Of a stretch of DNA of 64,000 nucleotides, positions 56,511 to 64,000 are shown in pieces. The DNA is from an uncultured Parvularculaceae bacterium (lineage in GTDB: Bacteria; Pseudomonadota; Alphaproteobacteria; Caulobacterales; Parvularculaceae). The DNA lies in the NCBI GenBank assembly GCA_947259375.1, contig CAMYLZ010000025.1:1-64000 (forward strand), written 5' to 3'. A model generated the notes under the pieces. That model was not told the DNA's origin and ran no database searches. It worked only from the letters and a program-made list of their open reading frames with translations. How positions within the stretch are numbered: the stretch's first letter is position 1; each line of letters starts with the position of its first letter. The translations under genes were made by a program, and so were the position numbers.

Positions 56511-56792
56511 ATGTCTGTTGCTCAATCCATCCGAACAAAATTATCCGAAGCGCTCAAGCCGGAAACGCTGCGCGTTGAGGATGAATCGCACCTTCATGCC
56601 GGTCACGCCGGGGCGCGCGAAGGCGGTGAATCGCATTTTCGCATTTATGTGGTCGCCGGCGCGTTTGAGGGGCTCTCGCGCGTTGCGCGCCAGCGTCTCG
56701 TCAATGATGTGCTTCGAGAGGAATTGGGCGGGCCGGTTCACGCGCTCGCGATGAAAACGCTCACCCCCGACGAAGCTGCGCAAGACCTTTAG
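56511..56792 (+). CDS. BolA-family protein
   Basis: 93 residues from the ATG at 56511. VEDESHLHAGHAGAREGGESHFRIYVV and VNDVLREELGGPVHALAMKTLTPDE split over two segments match BolA/IbaG; the conserved histidine that binds Fe-S clusters with monothiol glutaredoxin is present in VHALAMK. It probably takes part in iron-sulfur handling. The rhomboid gene follows after 36 bases. Confidence 0.9.
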   Translation: MSVAQSIRTKLSEALKPETLRVEDESHLHAGHAGAREGGESHFRIYVVAGAFEGLSRVARQRLVNDVLREELGGPVHALAMKTLTPDEAAQDL

Positions 56793-56828
56793 CCGCAAGC
56801 CGAGCAGCCACCAAAACCTTAAGCGAGC

Positions 56829-57428
56829 ATGTCCATGCAACTTCCCGGCGCGCCGGCGGTTTACGCCTTGATCATCGCGAACATCATTCCGAGCATCTAC
56901 GCGCTTTCAATCGATCGTGGGTTCGTTGGCGGTTACGCGTTCAATGTGGGCGCGCTGGCGCATCGCGGGCAGCATTATCGCGTCTTCACGTCATCTTTTC
57001 TGCATGGCGATTATTTCCATCTCGCCTTCAACATGATGACGCTTTTGTTTTTTGGCCCGGAAGTGGAAAAGCTTCTTGGTGCGGATGGATTTCTTGTCGT
57101 GTATTTCGGCGCAATCCTGGCGAGCGGGATCGTCTCATTCTATGCTAACCGCAATGATCCGACATACACCTCGGTCGGCGCTTCTGACGGTGTTTCGGGC
57201 GTCATCCTGGCCTATTGTCTGTTCTACCCGCTTGATAAAATCTACTTCATGTTTGTGCCATTCGGTATTCCGGCAATCATATATGGCGTTTTGTTCATGG
57301 CGATCTCGGCGAGCATGATGGGCGGCGGCGGGCGTATCGCGCATGAAGGCCATCTTGGCGGCGCGATTGCAGGCGTTATCCTTACGCTGATGATGCGTCC
57401 GGAAATTATCACGCAGATTTTCAGTTAA
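56829..57428 (+). CDS. Rhomboid-family intramembrane serine protease
   Basis: 199 residues, six membrane helices. The family asparagine/histidine region reads HGDYFHLAFNMMTL; the catalytic serine is in GASDGVSG and the histidine in AHEGHLGGAIAG. The motif is GASD rather than the usual GASG, a change seen in bacterial members, so activity is likely. Substrates are unknown. Its stop overlaps that of the convergent methyltransferase by four bases (TTAA). Confidence 0.9.
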   Translation: MSMQLPGAPAVYALIIANIIPSIYALSIDRGFVGGYAFNVGALAHRGQHYRVFTSSFLHGDYFHLAFNMMTLLFFGPEVEKLLGADGFLVVYFGAILASGIVSFYANRNDPTYTSVGASDGVSGVILAYCLFYPLDKIYFMFVPFGIPAIIYGVLFMAISASMMGGGGRIAHEGHLGGAIAGVILTLMMRPEIITQIFS

Positions 57429-58213
57429 GGCCGCGTCGCCACATACAGCACCTCTCGCGGATTGAATCCGTATCGCTCGGCATCAGCGCCGAAAATGCCG
57501 CGGCGTTGGCGCCAGTCGATCAATTCGAGCGAAAAGCCGGCCTGTTCCAGACGCGCGCCATAGTCTCGCCCATAGAGCCGAACGTGGTCGGATTGCCCAA
57601 ACGCGGCTTCCCGCGCTGCGGGGGCCGTTATTGTCTCGTCTTCATGGGTGGCGGCCTCGCTTGCGGCGACAGGAACCTGCAACAGCGCGCGTGCGCCGGG
57701 CTTCATCACGCGCCGGATCTCCGCCATCGCCCGGCGATCATCGCGCACATGTTCGAGCACATGATTACAGATGATCGCGTCAAAGCACGCCTCGGAAAAG
57801 GGCAGGGCCTGCAGGTCAAGCGCGACGCTCATGGACGGCCGCAGATAGTCCGCGGTGATATAAGCGACACCGGGGCGCGCGCCAAAAAAACGGGCGATGC
57901 CGGGTTCCGGCGCCAGATGCAGAACAGCGCCGTTGTCCGGATGAAAATCCGGGGAGCCCGCCACGAAAGCCAGCGCCAGCCTTTCGCGGTCGGTGGCGCG
58001 GCAGACCGGACATGCATTGCCCTGGCGATAGCCGCAGCCAATCACGTCTTTTTTGCGCAGAACAGCGAGCCTGGCGCCGCTTGCGAGAAACCCGCGCAGC
58101 CGCGCGCCGCAAGCGCGGCATTCCTTGGCTCCGCCGCGCATGGCGGCGGCCCGCAGACGGTCGCGTAAACGCCGAGCGTGTTCCGTAATCACTCGTGCGG
58201 CCCCGGGCGCCAC
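57425..58213 (-). CDS. Methyltransferase with N-terminal zinc ribbon
   Basis: 262 residues. Four cysteines in CRACG and CPVC (about residues 32-70) form a likely zinc ribbon. A class I methyltransferase domain follows, with VLHLAPEPGI, ITADYL and FDAIICNHVLEHVRDD, MKPGARALLQVPV. The start is a GTG at 58213 with GGGGAGG seven bases upstream. The target is unknown; similar proteins occur beside glycan genes, but none is here. Confidence 0.85.
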   Translation of the reverse strand: MAPGAARVITEHARRLRDRLRAAAMRGGAKECRACGARLRGFLASGARLAVLRKKDVIGCGYRQGNACPVCRATDRERLALAFVAGSPDFHPDNGAVLHLAPEPGIARFFGARPGVAYITADYLRPSMSVALDLQALPFSEACFDAIICNHVLEHVRDDRRAMAEIRRVMKPGARALLQVPVAASEAATHEDETITAPAAREAAFGQSDHVRLYGRDYGARLEQAGFSLELIDWRQRRGIFGADAERYGFNPREVLYVATRP

Positions 58214-58340
58214 TTTGTGTCCTCCCCGTAAGCGGCAGGGCGAATGGTAAGTGATTTGCCGCGCGGCGGCTATTGACGGCGCTTGCCGACTTCGGGGCGC
58301 GGCGTGTTATAGTCGTCACGCGCGAATAAAGAGGGGAATG

Positions 58341-58751
58341 ATGAGCGATAAAGCGTTGCCGGAGGGCGTGCCGCCGTCGAACGACAAGGCCGAATTGACC
58401 GGCGAGCGCGACTTCATTGCGCCGAATGTGGCGACGCCGCAATTTGCTCATTCCGCCGTTCCAGGTCGCGACGCGCGCGGCTTGCATGCATCAGTCCTGA
58501 ACATCCGTGGCGGCGAGCGTTTCGTCGAAGACCCTGCTGATGACGAGGATAACGACGGCGAAGACGGCAATTCCCGTCCAAAGGCGCAGCCTGTGAACGG
58601 GGTGCACGCGCCGGGCGCGTTTGCCATCATTATAGCGATTGTTCTGGTGCTTGCGGCGATTGCGTCATTCGTGCTGGCGCAAAATCGCGAGCCGCTGCCG
58701 CTATGTTCCGAACAGCCTTCCTGGAACCAATATAATTGCCGCACGCGCTAA
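58341..58751 (+). CDS. Small membrane protein of unknown function
   Basis: 136 residues from the ATG at 58341 (an adjacent ATG at 58338 is too close to the GAGGGG ribosome site). A polar, acidic N-terminal part (ERDFIAPNVATPQF; DPADDEDNDGEDGN) is followed by one membrane helix (about residues 89-112) and a short tail with two cysteines ending NQYNCRTR. I do not recognise a family. The C-terminal cysteines would lie in the periplasm if the acidic part is cytoplasmic. Confidence 0.7.
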   Translation: MSDKALPEGVPPSNDKAELTGERDFIAPNVATPQFAHSAVPGRDARGLHASVLNIRGGERFVEDPADDEDNDGEDGNSRPKAQPVNGVHAPGAFAIIIAIVLVLAAIASFVLAQNREPLPLCSEQPSWNQYNCRTR

Positions 58752-58757
58752 GCGGGA

Positions 58758-59297
58758 TCAAATGATCCGGCTGGTTGATGCGCCGCGCTCGCGCATGATC
58801 TTTTGATAAGCTAGATTGACTTTCTGCGTGGTGAGGATCGCAGCGCGCGTAATCTCTTCATCAAGGCCCAGCGAGGCGAGCGTGTCCGGGTGGACGGCTT
58901 TGATGCGCGCCTTGTAGGCGGCGCGGATTTCGTCAGCGCCTGCGTCAGGCGACACCCGCAGCAGACTGTAAGGATCGCCTGAACTCGCCGAGATCGCCTG
59001 CTTGATAGCGTCCTGGTCAAAGCCGTCATTGAGCGGCTCGCGGGCTCGCCTTGGGGTCTCTTCAGCGCGCCGTTCGAGCACATATTCGATTTGCGTTTTG
59101 GCGATGAGCATGGTCTCGCCAGTCCCGGTGCGCACGGGGATGAAAGTCCGCTCGTCATTGAGAAGGTCCTGGGCGCGCTCGCCAGGGCTGGCGAAGATGG
59201 TGACGGCGAGGTCTTCATCTGCGCCTTTGAGGCGCAACGCCACGTTAATCTCGTTGCGGTGGCGGAAGGTCCGGTTCTTACTGTCAAAAACGCTCAT
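58758..59297 (-). CDS. J-domain protein, C-terminal J type
   Basis: 179 residues. The N-terminal half (NRTFRHRNEINVALRL, then ETMLIAKTQIEYVLE) is a small domain of unknown role that mentions no known motif. The C-terminal half is a J-domain (SLLRVSPDAGADEIRAAY) with HPD in AVHPDTLASLG. It is a second, unrelated J-domain protein 2.3 kb from the first. It probably directs DnaK to a specific client. The ATG at 59297 begins MSVFDSKN. Confidence 0.85.
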   Translation of the reverse strand: MSVFDSKNRTFRHRNEINVALRLKGADEDLAVTIFASPGERAQDLLNDERTFIPVRTGTGETMLIAKTQIEYVLERRAEETPRRAREPLNDGFDQDAIKQAISASSGDPYSLLRVSPDAGADEIRAAYKARIKAVHPDTLASLGLDEEITRAAILTTQKVNLAYQKIMRERGASTSRII

Positions 59298-59376
59298 CTG
59301 GCGGCCCCGTTCGCCGGCGATCCGGCGCTTCGGGAAAGCTCTTGCAACGCCCTTGCCAGTTAACCTTTCCGAAGTG

Positions 59377-59586
59377 TTAATGGCGCTTGCCGGGATCGCC
59401 TTCCATCCATTGCATCAAGTAGCGCGCGGGAAACGCCCAGGCGACGCCGGCAGTGAGATAATAGGCGACTTTCAAAAGCTGGATATCCGGCACGCGCTCG
59501 CCAAGCGCGGCGGCGGCGAAGAAATACAGCATCAGCACCGGTAGAAACAACGCGATGCCGACAAGCTTTCTGACCCGGGGCGGCAT
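59377..59586 (-). CDS. DUF2842 small membrane protein
   Basis: 69 residues from the ATG at 59586 (MPPRVRKLVG), with AAGGA upstream. It has two membrane helices (residues 9-30 and 38-56) and ends GDPGKRH. It matches the alphaproteobacterial DUF2842 pattern: a short basic N-terminus, two helices, and a WAFPARYLMQWM segment. Function is unknown. It is divergent from ctaA. Confidence 0.85.
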   Translation of the reverse strand: MPPRVRKLVGIALFLPVLMLYFFAAAALGERVPDIQLLKVAYYLTAGVAWAFPARYLMQWMEGDPGKRH

Positions 59587-59677
59587 GGCGGCGTTTATCC
59601 TTGTTTGACATGGCGCGACGCGCCGTCGCGCCCATCCGGGCTGTCTGGCTGCGCGCGAAAGGCTATATCGGTGCATT

Positions 59678-60763
59678 ATGAGCACTAGCACTCAACTCCG
59701 CTTCACGCAAAACGCCGGCGCCGCTTCACCGCAATCGGCCCGCCGCATCGCTTTCTGGCTGTTTGTCATGTGCGGGCTGGTCGCCGCCATGGTGATCGTC
59801 GGCGGTGCGACGCGGCTGACGGATTCCGGCCTTTCGATTACTGAGTGGCGTCCCGTTACCGGCGCCGTGCCGCCCTTGAGCGAACAGCACTGGCTTGAAG
59901 AATTCGAGAAATACAAAACGATCCCGGAATATGAGGAAGTCAATTACGGGATGGGTCTTGCGGAATTCAAAACCATCTATTGGTGGGAATGGGGACATCG
60001 TTTGCTCGGCCGGCTGATCGGCATGGCGTTCTTTATCCCGATGGCGTTTTTTCTCGCGACAGGGCAGGCGCGCCGCCCGTTGGCGCTAAAGCTTGGCGGT
60101 TTGTTTATGCTGGGCGGCATGCAGGGGGCGCTCGGCTGGTGGATGGTGTCGTCGGGCCTCGCCGAGCGCGTCGATGTCAGTCAATACCGCCTCGCGGCCC
60201 ATCTTTCCCTAGCGGTGGCGCTCTTTGCACTGATGTTCTGGTTGGCGCTTGATTTATGGCCGTCGAGGAGGCGTGAGGTCTCCAAAACGCTGCGTATCGG
60301 CGCTTATGCGCTTGTTGGCGGCGTCTTCGCACAAATTGTGCTCGGCGCGTTCGTCGCGGGCCTGCGCGCCGGGCGAACCTTCAATAGCTGGCCGCTGATG
60401 GATGGAAAATTCTTTCCCGATGGCTATTTCGCCGGCGCGCCCGGCTTCAACGATCTTTTTGAGACGATTGCTGCGGTTCAGTTCAACCATCGGATTGGCG
60501 CTTACCTGCTGGCAGCCGGCGCCGTGTGGCTATTCTTCGCGGCCCGCAAGAGCGCGCTCGCAAGGCCCGCGGCGATTATCCTCGCTGCGGTGGGCGTGCA
60601 GGTGGTTTTGGGCGTCTGGACGATCCTCGCCGCGACGCCGATTGCGCTGGGATTGGCGCATCAGGCCGGGGCGCTAATGGTGCTCGCCGCCGCCCTCTAC
60701 GCCGCCCATGGCGCAACGGCTTATTCAGCCGGCTCGACAACCGGTTCAGGTACGGAAATCTGA
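59678..60763 (+). CDS. ctaA: Haem A synthase (COX15 type)
   Basis: 361 residues, eight membrane helices. It oxidises haem O to haem A for aa3-type cytochrome oxidase. IVGGATRLTDSGLSITEW is the family signature; haem-ligand histidines are seen in WWEWGHRLLGR, LAAHLSLAV, FNHRIGAYL and LAHQAGAL. Its last 43 bases overlap the convergent lipoprotein gene. Confidence 0.97.
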   Translation: MSTSTQLRFTQNAGAASPQSARRIAFWLFVMCGLVAAMVIVGGATRLTDSGLSITEWRPVTGAVPPLSEQHWLEEFEKYKTIPEYEEVNYGMGLAEFKTIYWWEWGHRLLGRLIGMAFFIPMAFFLATGQARRPLALKLGGLFMLGGMQGALGWWMVSSGLAERVDVSQYRLAAHLSLAVALFALMFWLALDLWPSRRREVSKTLRIGAYALVGGVFAQIVLGAFVAGLRAGRTFNSWPLMDGKFFPDGYFAGAPGFNDLFETIAAVQFNHRIGAYLLAAGAVWLFFAARKSALARPAAIILAAVGVQVVLGVWTILAATPIALGLAHQAGALMVLAAALYAAHGATAYSAGSTTGSGTEI

Positions 60764-61878
60764 AGCCGGGAGACTTCACCCGTTTTCTCGCCGCGCGGCG
60801 ATACGGCTTCGCCGACTTCAAGCGACAATGCGTTTGCAAGACTGCTGGCGGGCGTGATGCGGACAATCGGGCCTTCTTCGCCTTGCGCCGCGAAAGCCAG
60901 AATGCCGTTTCGGTAAAGCGCACCCAGATTGGCGCTCGAAACGCCGAGGACATTTGCCCGGTCAACGCCGGAAAGCGCGTCCGTTCCTTTATAGGCGACA
61001 ATCCCAAGCGGGCGACCACTGTCCCGATTGAAGACATGAAGCGCGCCGTCAGCCACGTCGAGCACCAGGATCTGTTCCTTTACGGCCGCATCCTCGCCTT
61101 CGCCGACCATTGACCGGACCACCGCGATGTCGCCCGGCTGTTCTATTTCCGCCTTGGCCAACGGCGCTTCGAAAGCCTGATCACTATCGAGACGAAACAC
61201 CGCGCCATTATCGGCCAAAAGGGTCAAGGCGCCTTCCTGATCGACCGCGCAGCGCATGAGATTGCCCGGCGTATCGATGACGCCTTCTGCGGACACGGCA
61301 ACGCCGTCAGCATCGGCGGCGAGGTTATAGAATTGAACGCCGGTTTCTTGAACTATGAAGAGGGTTGGCGTGGCCCCTTTCGGCGAACGGCCGAAGCAGA
61401 AATCCCGAACCTCGCCTGTAATCGCCGGTGCGCCTTCGAGCGGCAGAAAGGCCCGTGTTTCATTATCGACGCCGAAAAGCCGAAAGGCGCCGGCGCCCGC
61501 GTCGATGAACGCTGCAATTCCTGCGGCCCTGGCGCCGAGCCCGAAATAGCTGACCGCCGCGCCTTCGGCGCTGAAACCGTCAACGCGCGAGACTTCCGAT
61601 CCGTTTTCCATGTTGTAGGCGACGACGCCGTCCTGATTGGCCACGATCAACAGGCTGTTGAACGGCATGGACGGATGCTCCCAGAAGGCGAGGCCCGTCG
61701 CTGCGGCGGAAATTCCCGGCAGCTCGTCGCTAATGACGGCCTCGACGCGGGCCGTCGCCGCAGGCGCTTCTGTTTGAGCAGGCGCCTGCGCGGCTTCGGG
61801 CGTGGTTTCATCGGCCGCGCGATCACAGGCGGCGAGCAGCGCGAGCGCGCTGATTGAGGCGAGGGCGGCTAGACGCAT
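60721..61878 (-). CDS. Lipoprotein with beta-propeller, phytase-like fold
   Basis: 385 residues from the ATG at 61878, with GGAG upstream. A lipoprotein signal peptide ends in LLAAC. The rest is made of repeated beta-strand units (GLAFWEHPSMPFNSLLIVANQDG, split; LILVLDVADGALHVFNRDSG style) typical of a six-blade propeller of the 3-phytase-like family. Whether it acts on phytate or only binds is unknown. A Glu/Ala/Pro-rich linker follows the lipid anchor. Its end overlaps ctaA by 43 bases. Confidence 0.72.
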   Translation of the reverse strand: MRLAALASISALALLAACDRAADETTPEAAQAPAQTEAPAATARVEAVISDELPGISAAATGLAFWEHPSMPFNSLLIVANQDGVVAYNMENGSEVSRVDGFSAEGAAVSYFGLGARAAGIAAFIDAGAGAFRLFGVDNETRAFLPLEGAPAITGEVRDFCFGRSPKGATPTLFIVQETGVQFYNLAADADGVAVSAEGVIDTPGNLMRCAVDQEGALTLLADNGAVFRLDSDQAFEAPLAKAEIEQPGDIAVVRSMVGEGEDAAVKEQILVLDVADGALHVFNRDSGRPLGIVAYKGTDALSGVDRANVLGVSSANLGALYRNGILAFAAQGEEGPIVRITPASSLANALSLEVGEAVSPRGEKTGEVSRLQISVPEPVVEPAE

Positions 61879-62222
61879 TTTCAACTCCGTATTCCCGGGC
61901 CCGCCTGTTCCGGCGGCGCTCCCACATGAACCCCGGATGAACGGGCCCCAGATTAAACCGGCATTTATATGTCCGATTTGAGCGGTCTCCGCTATCCCGG
62001 TGATATAAAGAATTGATGGCCGTCGGCTGGTAACGCATATGAGGTAATTCAATACCACATGAATAATTATCTGATTTCAAACAATTTATTCGAAAGTGGT
62101 TGACGGGAACGGAATTCGGCTTTACCTGCCGCGCTTCCAATGCGGCCTGGCGGCGTTTTCTCGTCCGGTGCGCATGAGAATTCAGGACAGTGATCCGAGA
62201 ATACGTAACCAGGATACGTGAA
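61879..62222. other. Lipoprotein gene / rplM intergenic region
   Basis: 344 bases with divergent promoters expected. Bases 62030-62100 are AT-rich. TTGACG at 62100-62105 is a possible rplM -35 box, though the -10 17 bases on (TACCTG) is poor. There is no other gene in it. A leader of about 90 bases would precede rplM. Confidence 0.45.
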
Positions 62223-62696
62223 ATGAAAACCTACGCCATGAAACCGGCGGAAGCGGCGGACCAGAAAAACTGGATCCTGATCGACGCAGAGGGCCTCGTG
62301 GTCGGCCGTCTGGCTTCGGTCATTGCAACGCGCCTCCGCGGCAAGCACAAGCCCGCCTATACGCCGCATGTTGATTGCGGCGACAATGTCGTTGTCGTCA
62401 ACGCCGAGAAAGTCGCTTTCACCGGCCGCAAGATGACGGACAAGAAATTCTACTGGCATACCGGCCATCCGGGCGGGATCAAGGAACGCACGATGGAAAA
62501 ACTCATTGGCGGCGCGCACCCTGAGCGTGTCCTGATGAAAGCCGTCGAGCGCATGATGCCGAAAGACTCGCCGCTCGCCCGCAAGCAGATGACCAATCTG
62601 CGCATCTATGCCGGAACCGAGCATCCGCATGAAGCGCAAGCGCCGGTCAAACTCGACGTGGCCGCCATGAACTCCAAGAACCAGAGAGACGCCTAA
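62223..62696 (+). CDS. rplM: 50S ribosomal protein L13
   Basis: 157 residues. [19 protein letters not shown] and the later [16 protein letters not shown]...[14 protein letters not shown] segment are L13 signatures. The ATG at 62223 ([11 protein letters not shown]) is the conserved start; earlier in-frame codons belong to the leader. It abuts rpsI directly, the universal L13-S9 pair. Confidence 0.98.
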   Translation: MKTYAMKPAEAADQKNWILIDAEGLVVGRLASVIATRLRGKHKPAYTPHVDCGDNVVVVNAEKVAFTGRKMTDKKFYWHTGHPGGIKERTMEKLIGGAHPERVLMKAVERMMPKDSPLARKQMTNLRIYAGTEHPHEAQAPVKLDVAAMNSKNQRDA

Positions 62697-63188
62697 ATGA
62701 GCACGACAAGCCTTGAAGACTTGAAAGACGTCGCCGCTGAAGCTGGCGTTGTCGCCGCGCCGGAAGAAGAAACGGTCGTCGCGGAACCGAAGATCGACGA
62801 GCTTGGCCGCGCTTATGCGACGGGCAAGCGCAAGACCGCTGTCGCGCGGGTCTGGATCAAACCGGGCTCGGGCCGCATTTCGGTCAATGGCAAGGATCAC
62901 ACTGAATATTTCGGTCGCGCCGTGCTGCAGATGATCATCAAGCAGCCTCTGGTCGCCGCTGAACGCAATGATCAGTTCGATGTCGTCTGCACGGTTGCAG
63001 GCTCCGGCCCATCGGGCCAGGCTGGCGCGGTGCGTCACGGCATTGCCCGTGCGCTGACGTTCTATGAGCCAGGGCTGCGTTCAGCCCTGAAAAAAGGCGG
63101 CTTCCTGACGCGTGACAGCCGCGTTGTGGAACGCAAGAAATACGGCCGCAAGAAAGCCCGCCGTTCGTTCCAGTTCTCGAAACGCTAA
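62697..63188 (+). CDS. rpsI: 30S ribosomal protein S9
   Basis: 163 residues. The S9 domain ([19 protein letters not shown]) is preceded by an acidic N-terminal extension of about 40 residues, as usual in alphaproteobacteria. The basic end [17 protein letters not shown] reaches the P-site tRNA. A 29-base duplication begins within its last codons and includes the stop codon. Confidence 0.98.
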   Translation: MSTTSLEDLKDVAAEAGVVAAPEEETVVAEPKIDELGRAYATGKRKTAVARVWIKPGSGRISVNGKDHTEYFGRAVLQMIIKQPLVAAERNDQFDVVCTVAGSGPSGQAGAVRHGIARALTFYEPGLRSALKKGGFLTRDSRVVERKKYGRKKARRSFQFSKR

Positions 63189-63231
63189 TCGCGTTTCTAG
63201 GGCCAGTTCTCGAAACGCTAATCGCGTTTCT
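63170..63231 (+). repeat. Tandem duplication across the rpsI stop codon
   Basis: The 29 bases at 63170-63198 recur identically at 63203-63231 (period 33). The first copy encodes the last residues QFSKR and the stop. Each copy contains a perfect hairpin GAAACGC-TAATC-GCGTTTC. There are no T-tracts, so they may be decoy stops, RNA-end stabilisers or chance. Confidence 0.85.
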
Positions 63232-63294
63232 GGAGCAGGGTTTCGAACGAGTTGGCGCGCTTTCGCGCCGGGCTTTCGAAAGATTAATCTTTTG

Positions 63295-63343
63295 GGAAAA
63301 GCCGCAGTCCAGCGTTTATGCCGGGTTGCGGCTTTTCCTTTTC
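63295..63343 (+). terminator. rplM-rpsI terminator
   Basis: A perfect 12 bp stem, GGAAAAGCCGCA (63295-63306) and TGCGGCTTTTCC (63327-63338), with a 20-base loop and a TTTTC tail. It is the first good terminator after rpsI. Confidence 0.8.
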
Positions 63344-63443
63344 TAATCGGTAATGTTTGCGCGCATTCCATGTCCGAACGTTAATTTGAGATCGACGTGT
63401 TCGCGCGCGACATTAGGGTCCTCCCACAAAACAGTTTCCAAGG

Positions 63444-63482
63444 GGCGCCGCTTGATCCAGACGAGCGGCGCCTTTGGTTTTT
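63444..63482 (+). terminator. Second plus-strand terminator
   Basis: GGCGCCGCT (63444-63452) and AGCGGCGCC (63464-63472) form a 9 bp stem followed by TTTGGTTTTT. It lies about 100 bases after the rpsI terminator and just before the end of the convergent tamB. It is a backup terminator or the end of an unseen short transcript. Confidence 0.7.
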
Positions 63483-63522
63483 CTGGGGGTGAAATTCTTC
63501 GCCGCGCATTATGTCGCGATGG

Positions 63523-64000
63523 TCAGAAATCTTTCTCCCAGTTCGCCGACACGGTCTGATCGCCATTCTGTTCGAGCTCGCTCTCAATGGTGATGTTGTC
63601 GGTGATTTCATATTTGACGCGCACCGAGCCGTTCTTGCCTTCAGCGTCTTGCGTTGCGGAGACGAAAAACCCTTCAGCGACATATTTTCCGACGGTCAGT
63701 GATCCGCCGCCATTTTCAGGATCGATATCCACATTGAGAAGGTCGAGGCCGACCGCATTGCGCAGCCGTCCGGTCAACCCTTCACCGCCAAACGGCCCGA
63801 CGCCGCTTAATGAGGCGAGGGCTTCAGCCGTTTGAATTGATTCGAATGCGGAGAGTTCCTGCGCCGGCTTGCCAAAAAGGACGAGAGACATCACATCCTC
63901 CGGCGGTCGCGCGGGCGTTGATGTCAGCGAAATGGAAGGTTCGTTTGCCCGCCCTGATATGACGATCGCCGCCGTAACGCCGTCGCCTGCCGCGAGCTCG
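63523..64000 (-). CDS. tamB: Translocation and assembly module protein TamB, C-terminal part
   Basis: Partial gene, open at the right edge; 158 residues are visible. The reading frame continues without stop to base 64000, so the internal ATG/GTG near 63891 is not the start. SRANEPSISLTSTPARPPED and VLFGKPAQELSAFESIQTAEAL are hallmarks of the DUF490/TamB C-terminus, and the end VSANWEKDF is a barrel-like terminal strand. TamB spans the periplasm and works with TamA in outer-membrane assembly and lipid transport. Confidence 0.9.
   Translation of the reverse strand, partial: ELAAGDGVTAAIVISGRANEPSISLTSTPARPPEDVMSLVLFGKPAQELSAFESIQTAEALASLSGVGPFGGEGLTGRLRNAVGLDLLNVDIDPENGGGSLTVGKYVAEGFFVSATQDAEGKNGSVRVKYEITDNITIESELEQNGDQTVSANWEKDF

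Noticed and set aside
57177-57200. Rhomboid motif GASD read as loss of the catalytic site
   Set aside because: The serine itself is present and the partner histidine and asparagine are intact; only the following residue differs from the common GASG.
63170-63231. Attachment-site duplication left by an integrated element
   Set aside because: The copies are adjacent (period 33) with nothing between them and no integrase nearby.

Overview
The window is a stretch of chromosome from an alphaproteobacterium, about 60% GC. The evidence for the group is an exact GAAC-N7-GAAC LexA box at uvrB, a TTAA-N7-TTAAC CtrA-type box upstream of a cell-wall amidase, an RNase E with a very large acidic insertion in its S1 domain, the bolA/J-domain/cobS neighbourhood, DUF2842 and ctaA. 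A marine Parvularculales- or Hyphomonadales-like bacterium is a guess only. Almost everything is conserved housekeeping metabolism in tight operons, many with ATGA start/stop overlaps. I found no tRNA, rRNA, CRISPR array, prophage or intact insertion sequence.

Layout. 1-777 is non-coding and holds two diverged ~90 bp direct repeats. 778-2608 is a low-GC two-gene block (radical SAM protein plus methyltransferase) that looks imported. 2716-5959 has uvrB and a TorF-type outer-membrane protein on the minus strand. 6293-13947 is a nitrogen-assimilation run, glnK-amtB-gltD-gltB, followed by alaC and a STAS-less SulP transporter. 17032-20266 is metX-metB-hom (homoserine to cystathionine) behind a class I SAM (S-box) riboswitch and terminator, followed by proB-proA. 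22711-25178 (minus) has folE and a small ECF-sigma / ferritin-like / cytochrome c module. 25608-35681 is the branched-chain amino acid block ilvD-ilvC-ilvB-ilvH and leuA-leuC-leuD-leuB. A short leader peptide with ten consecutive Leu/Val/Ile codons and alternative hairpins precedes ilvD, which is a classical attenuator.

35701-37484 holds a methyltransferase, a yeast-type cytosine deaminase and upp (pyrimidine salvage). 37481-40298 is the haem-export/cytochrome c maturation set: ccmE opposite ccmA-ccmB-ccmC-ccmD. 40295-45814 (minus) has rne, an M48 metalloprotease and a DsbA-like thioredoxin. 46445-52434 has a septal amidase, a PBP1A with a 240-residue acidic N-terminal extension, and prfB with an intact programmed +1 frameshift. 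52435-53032 is a long intergenic region with a strong orphan terminator (candidate small RNA or leader), followed by an AbgT transporter. 54687-58213 has cobS (without cobT), a J-domain protein, a BolA protein, a rhomboid protease and a zinc-ribbon methyltransferase. 58341-63188 ends with a small membrane protein, a second J-domain protein, DUF2842, ctaA, a beta-propeller lipoprotein and rplM-rpsI. The last bases are the 3' end of tamB.

The most interesting points are regulatory: the S-box in an alphaproteobacterium, the ilv attenuator, the ECF/ferritin/cytochrome module with its putative self-promoter, the orphan GNRA-capped terminator before abgT, a tandem duplication running over the rpsI stop codon, and four convergent gene pairs that each overlap by exactly four bases at their stop codons.
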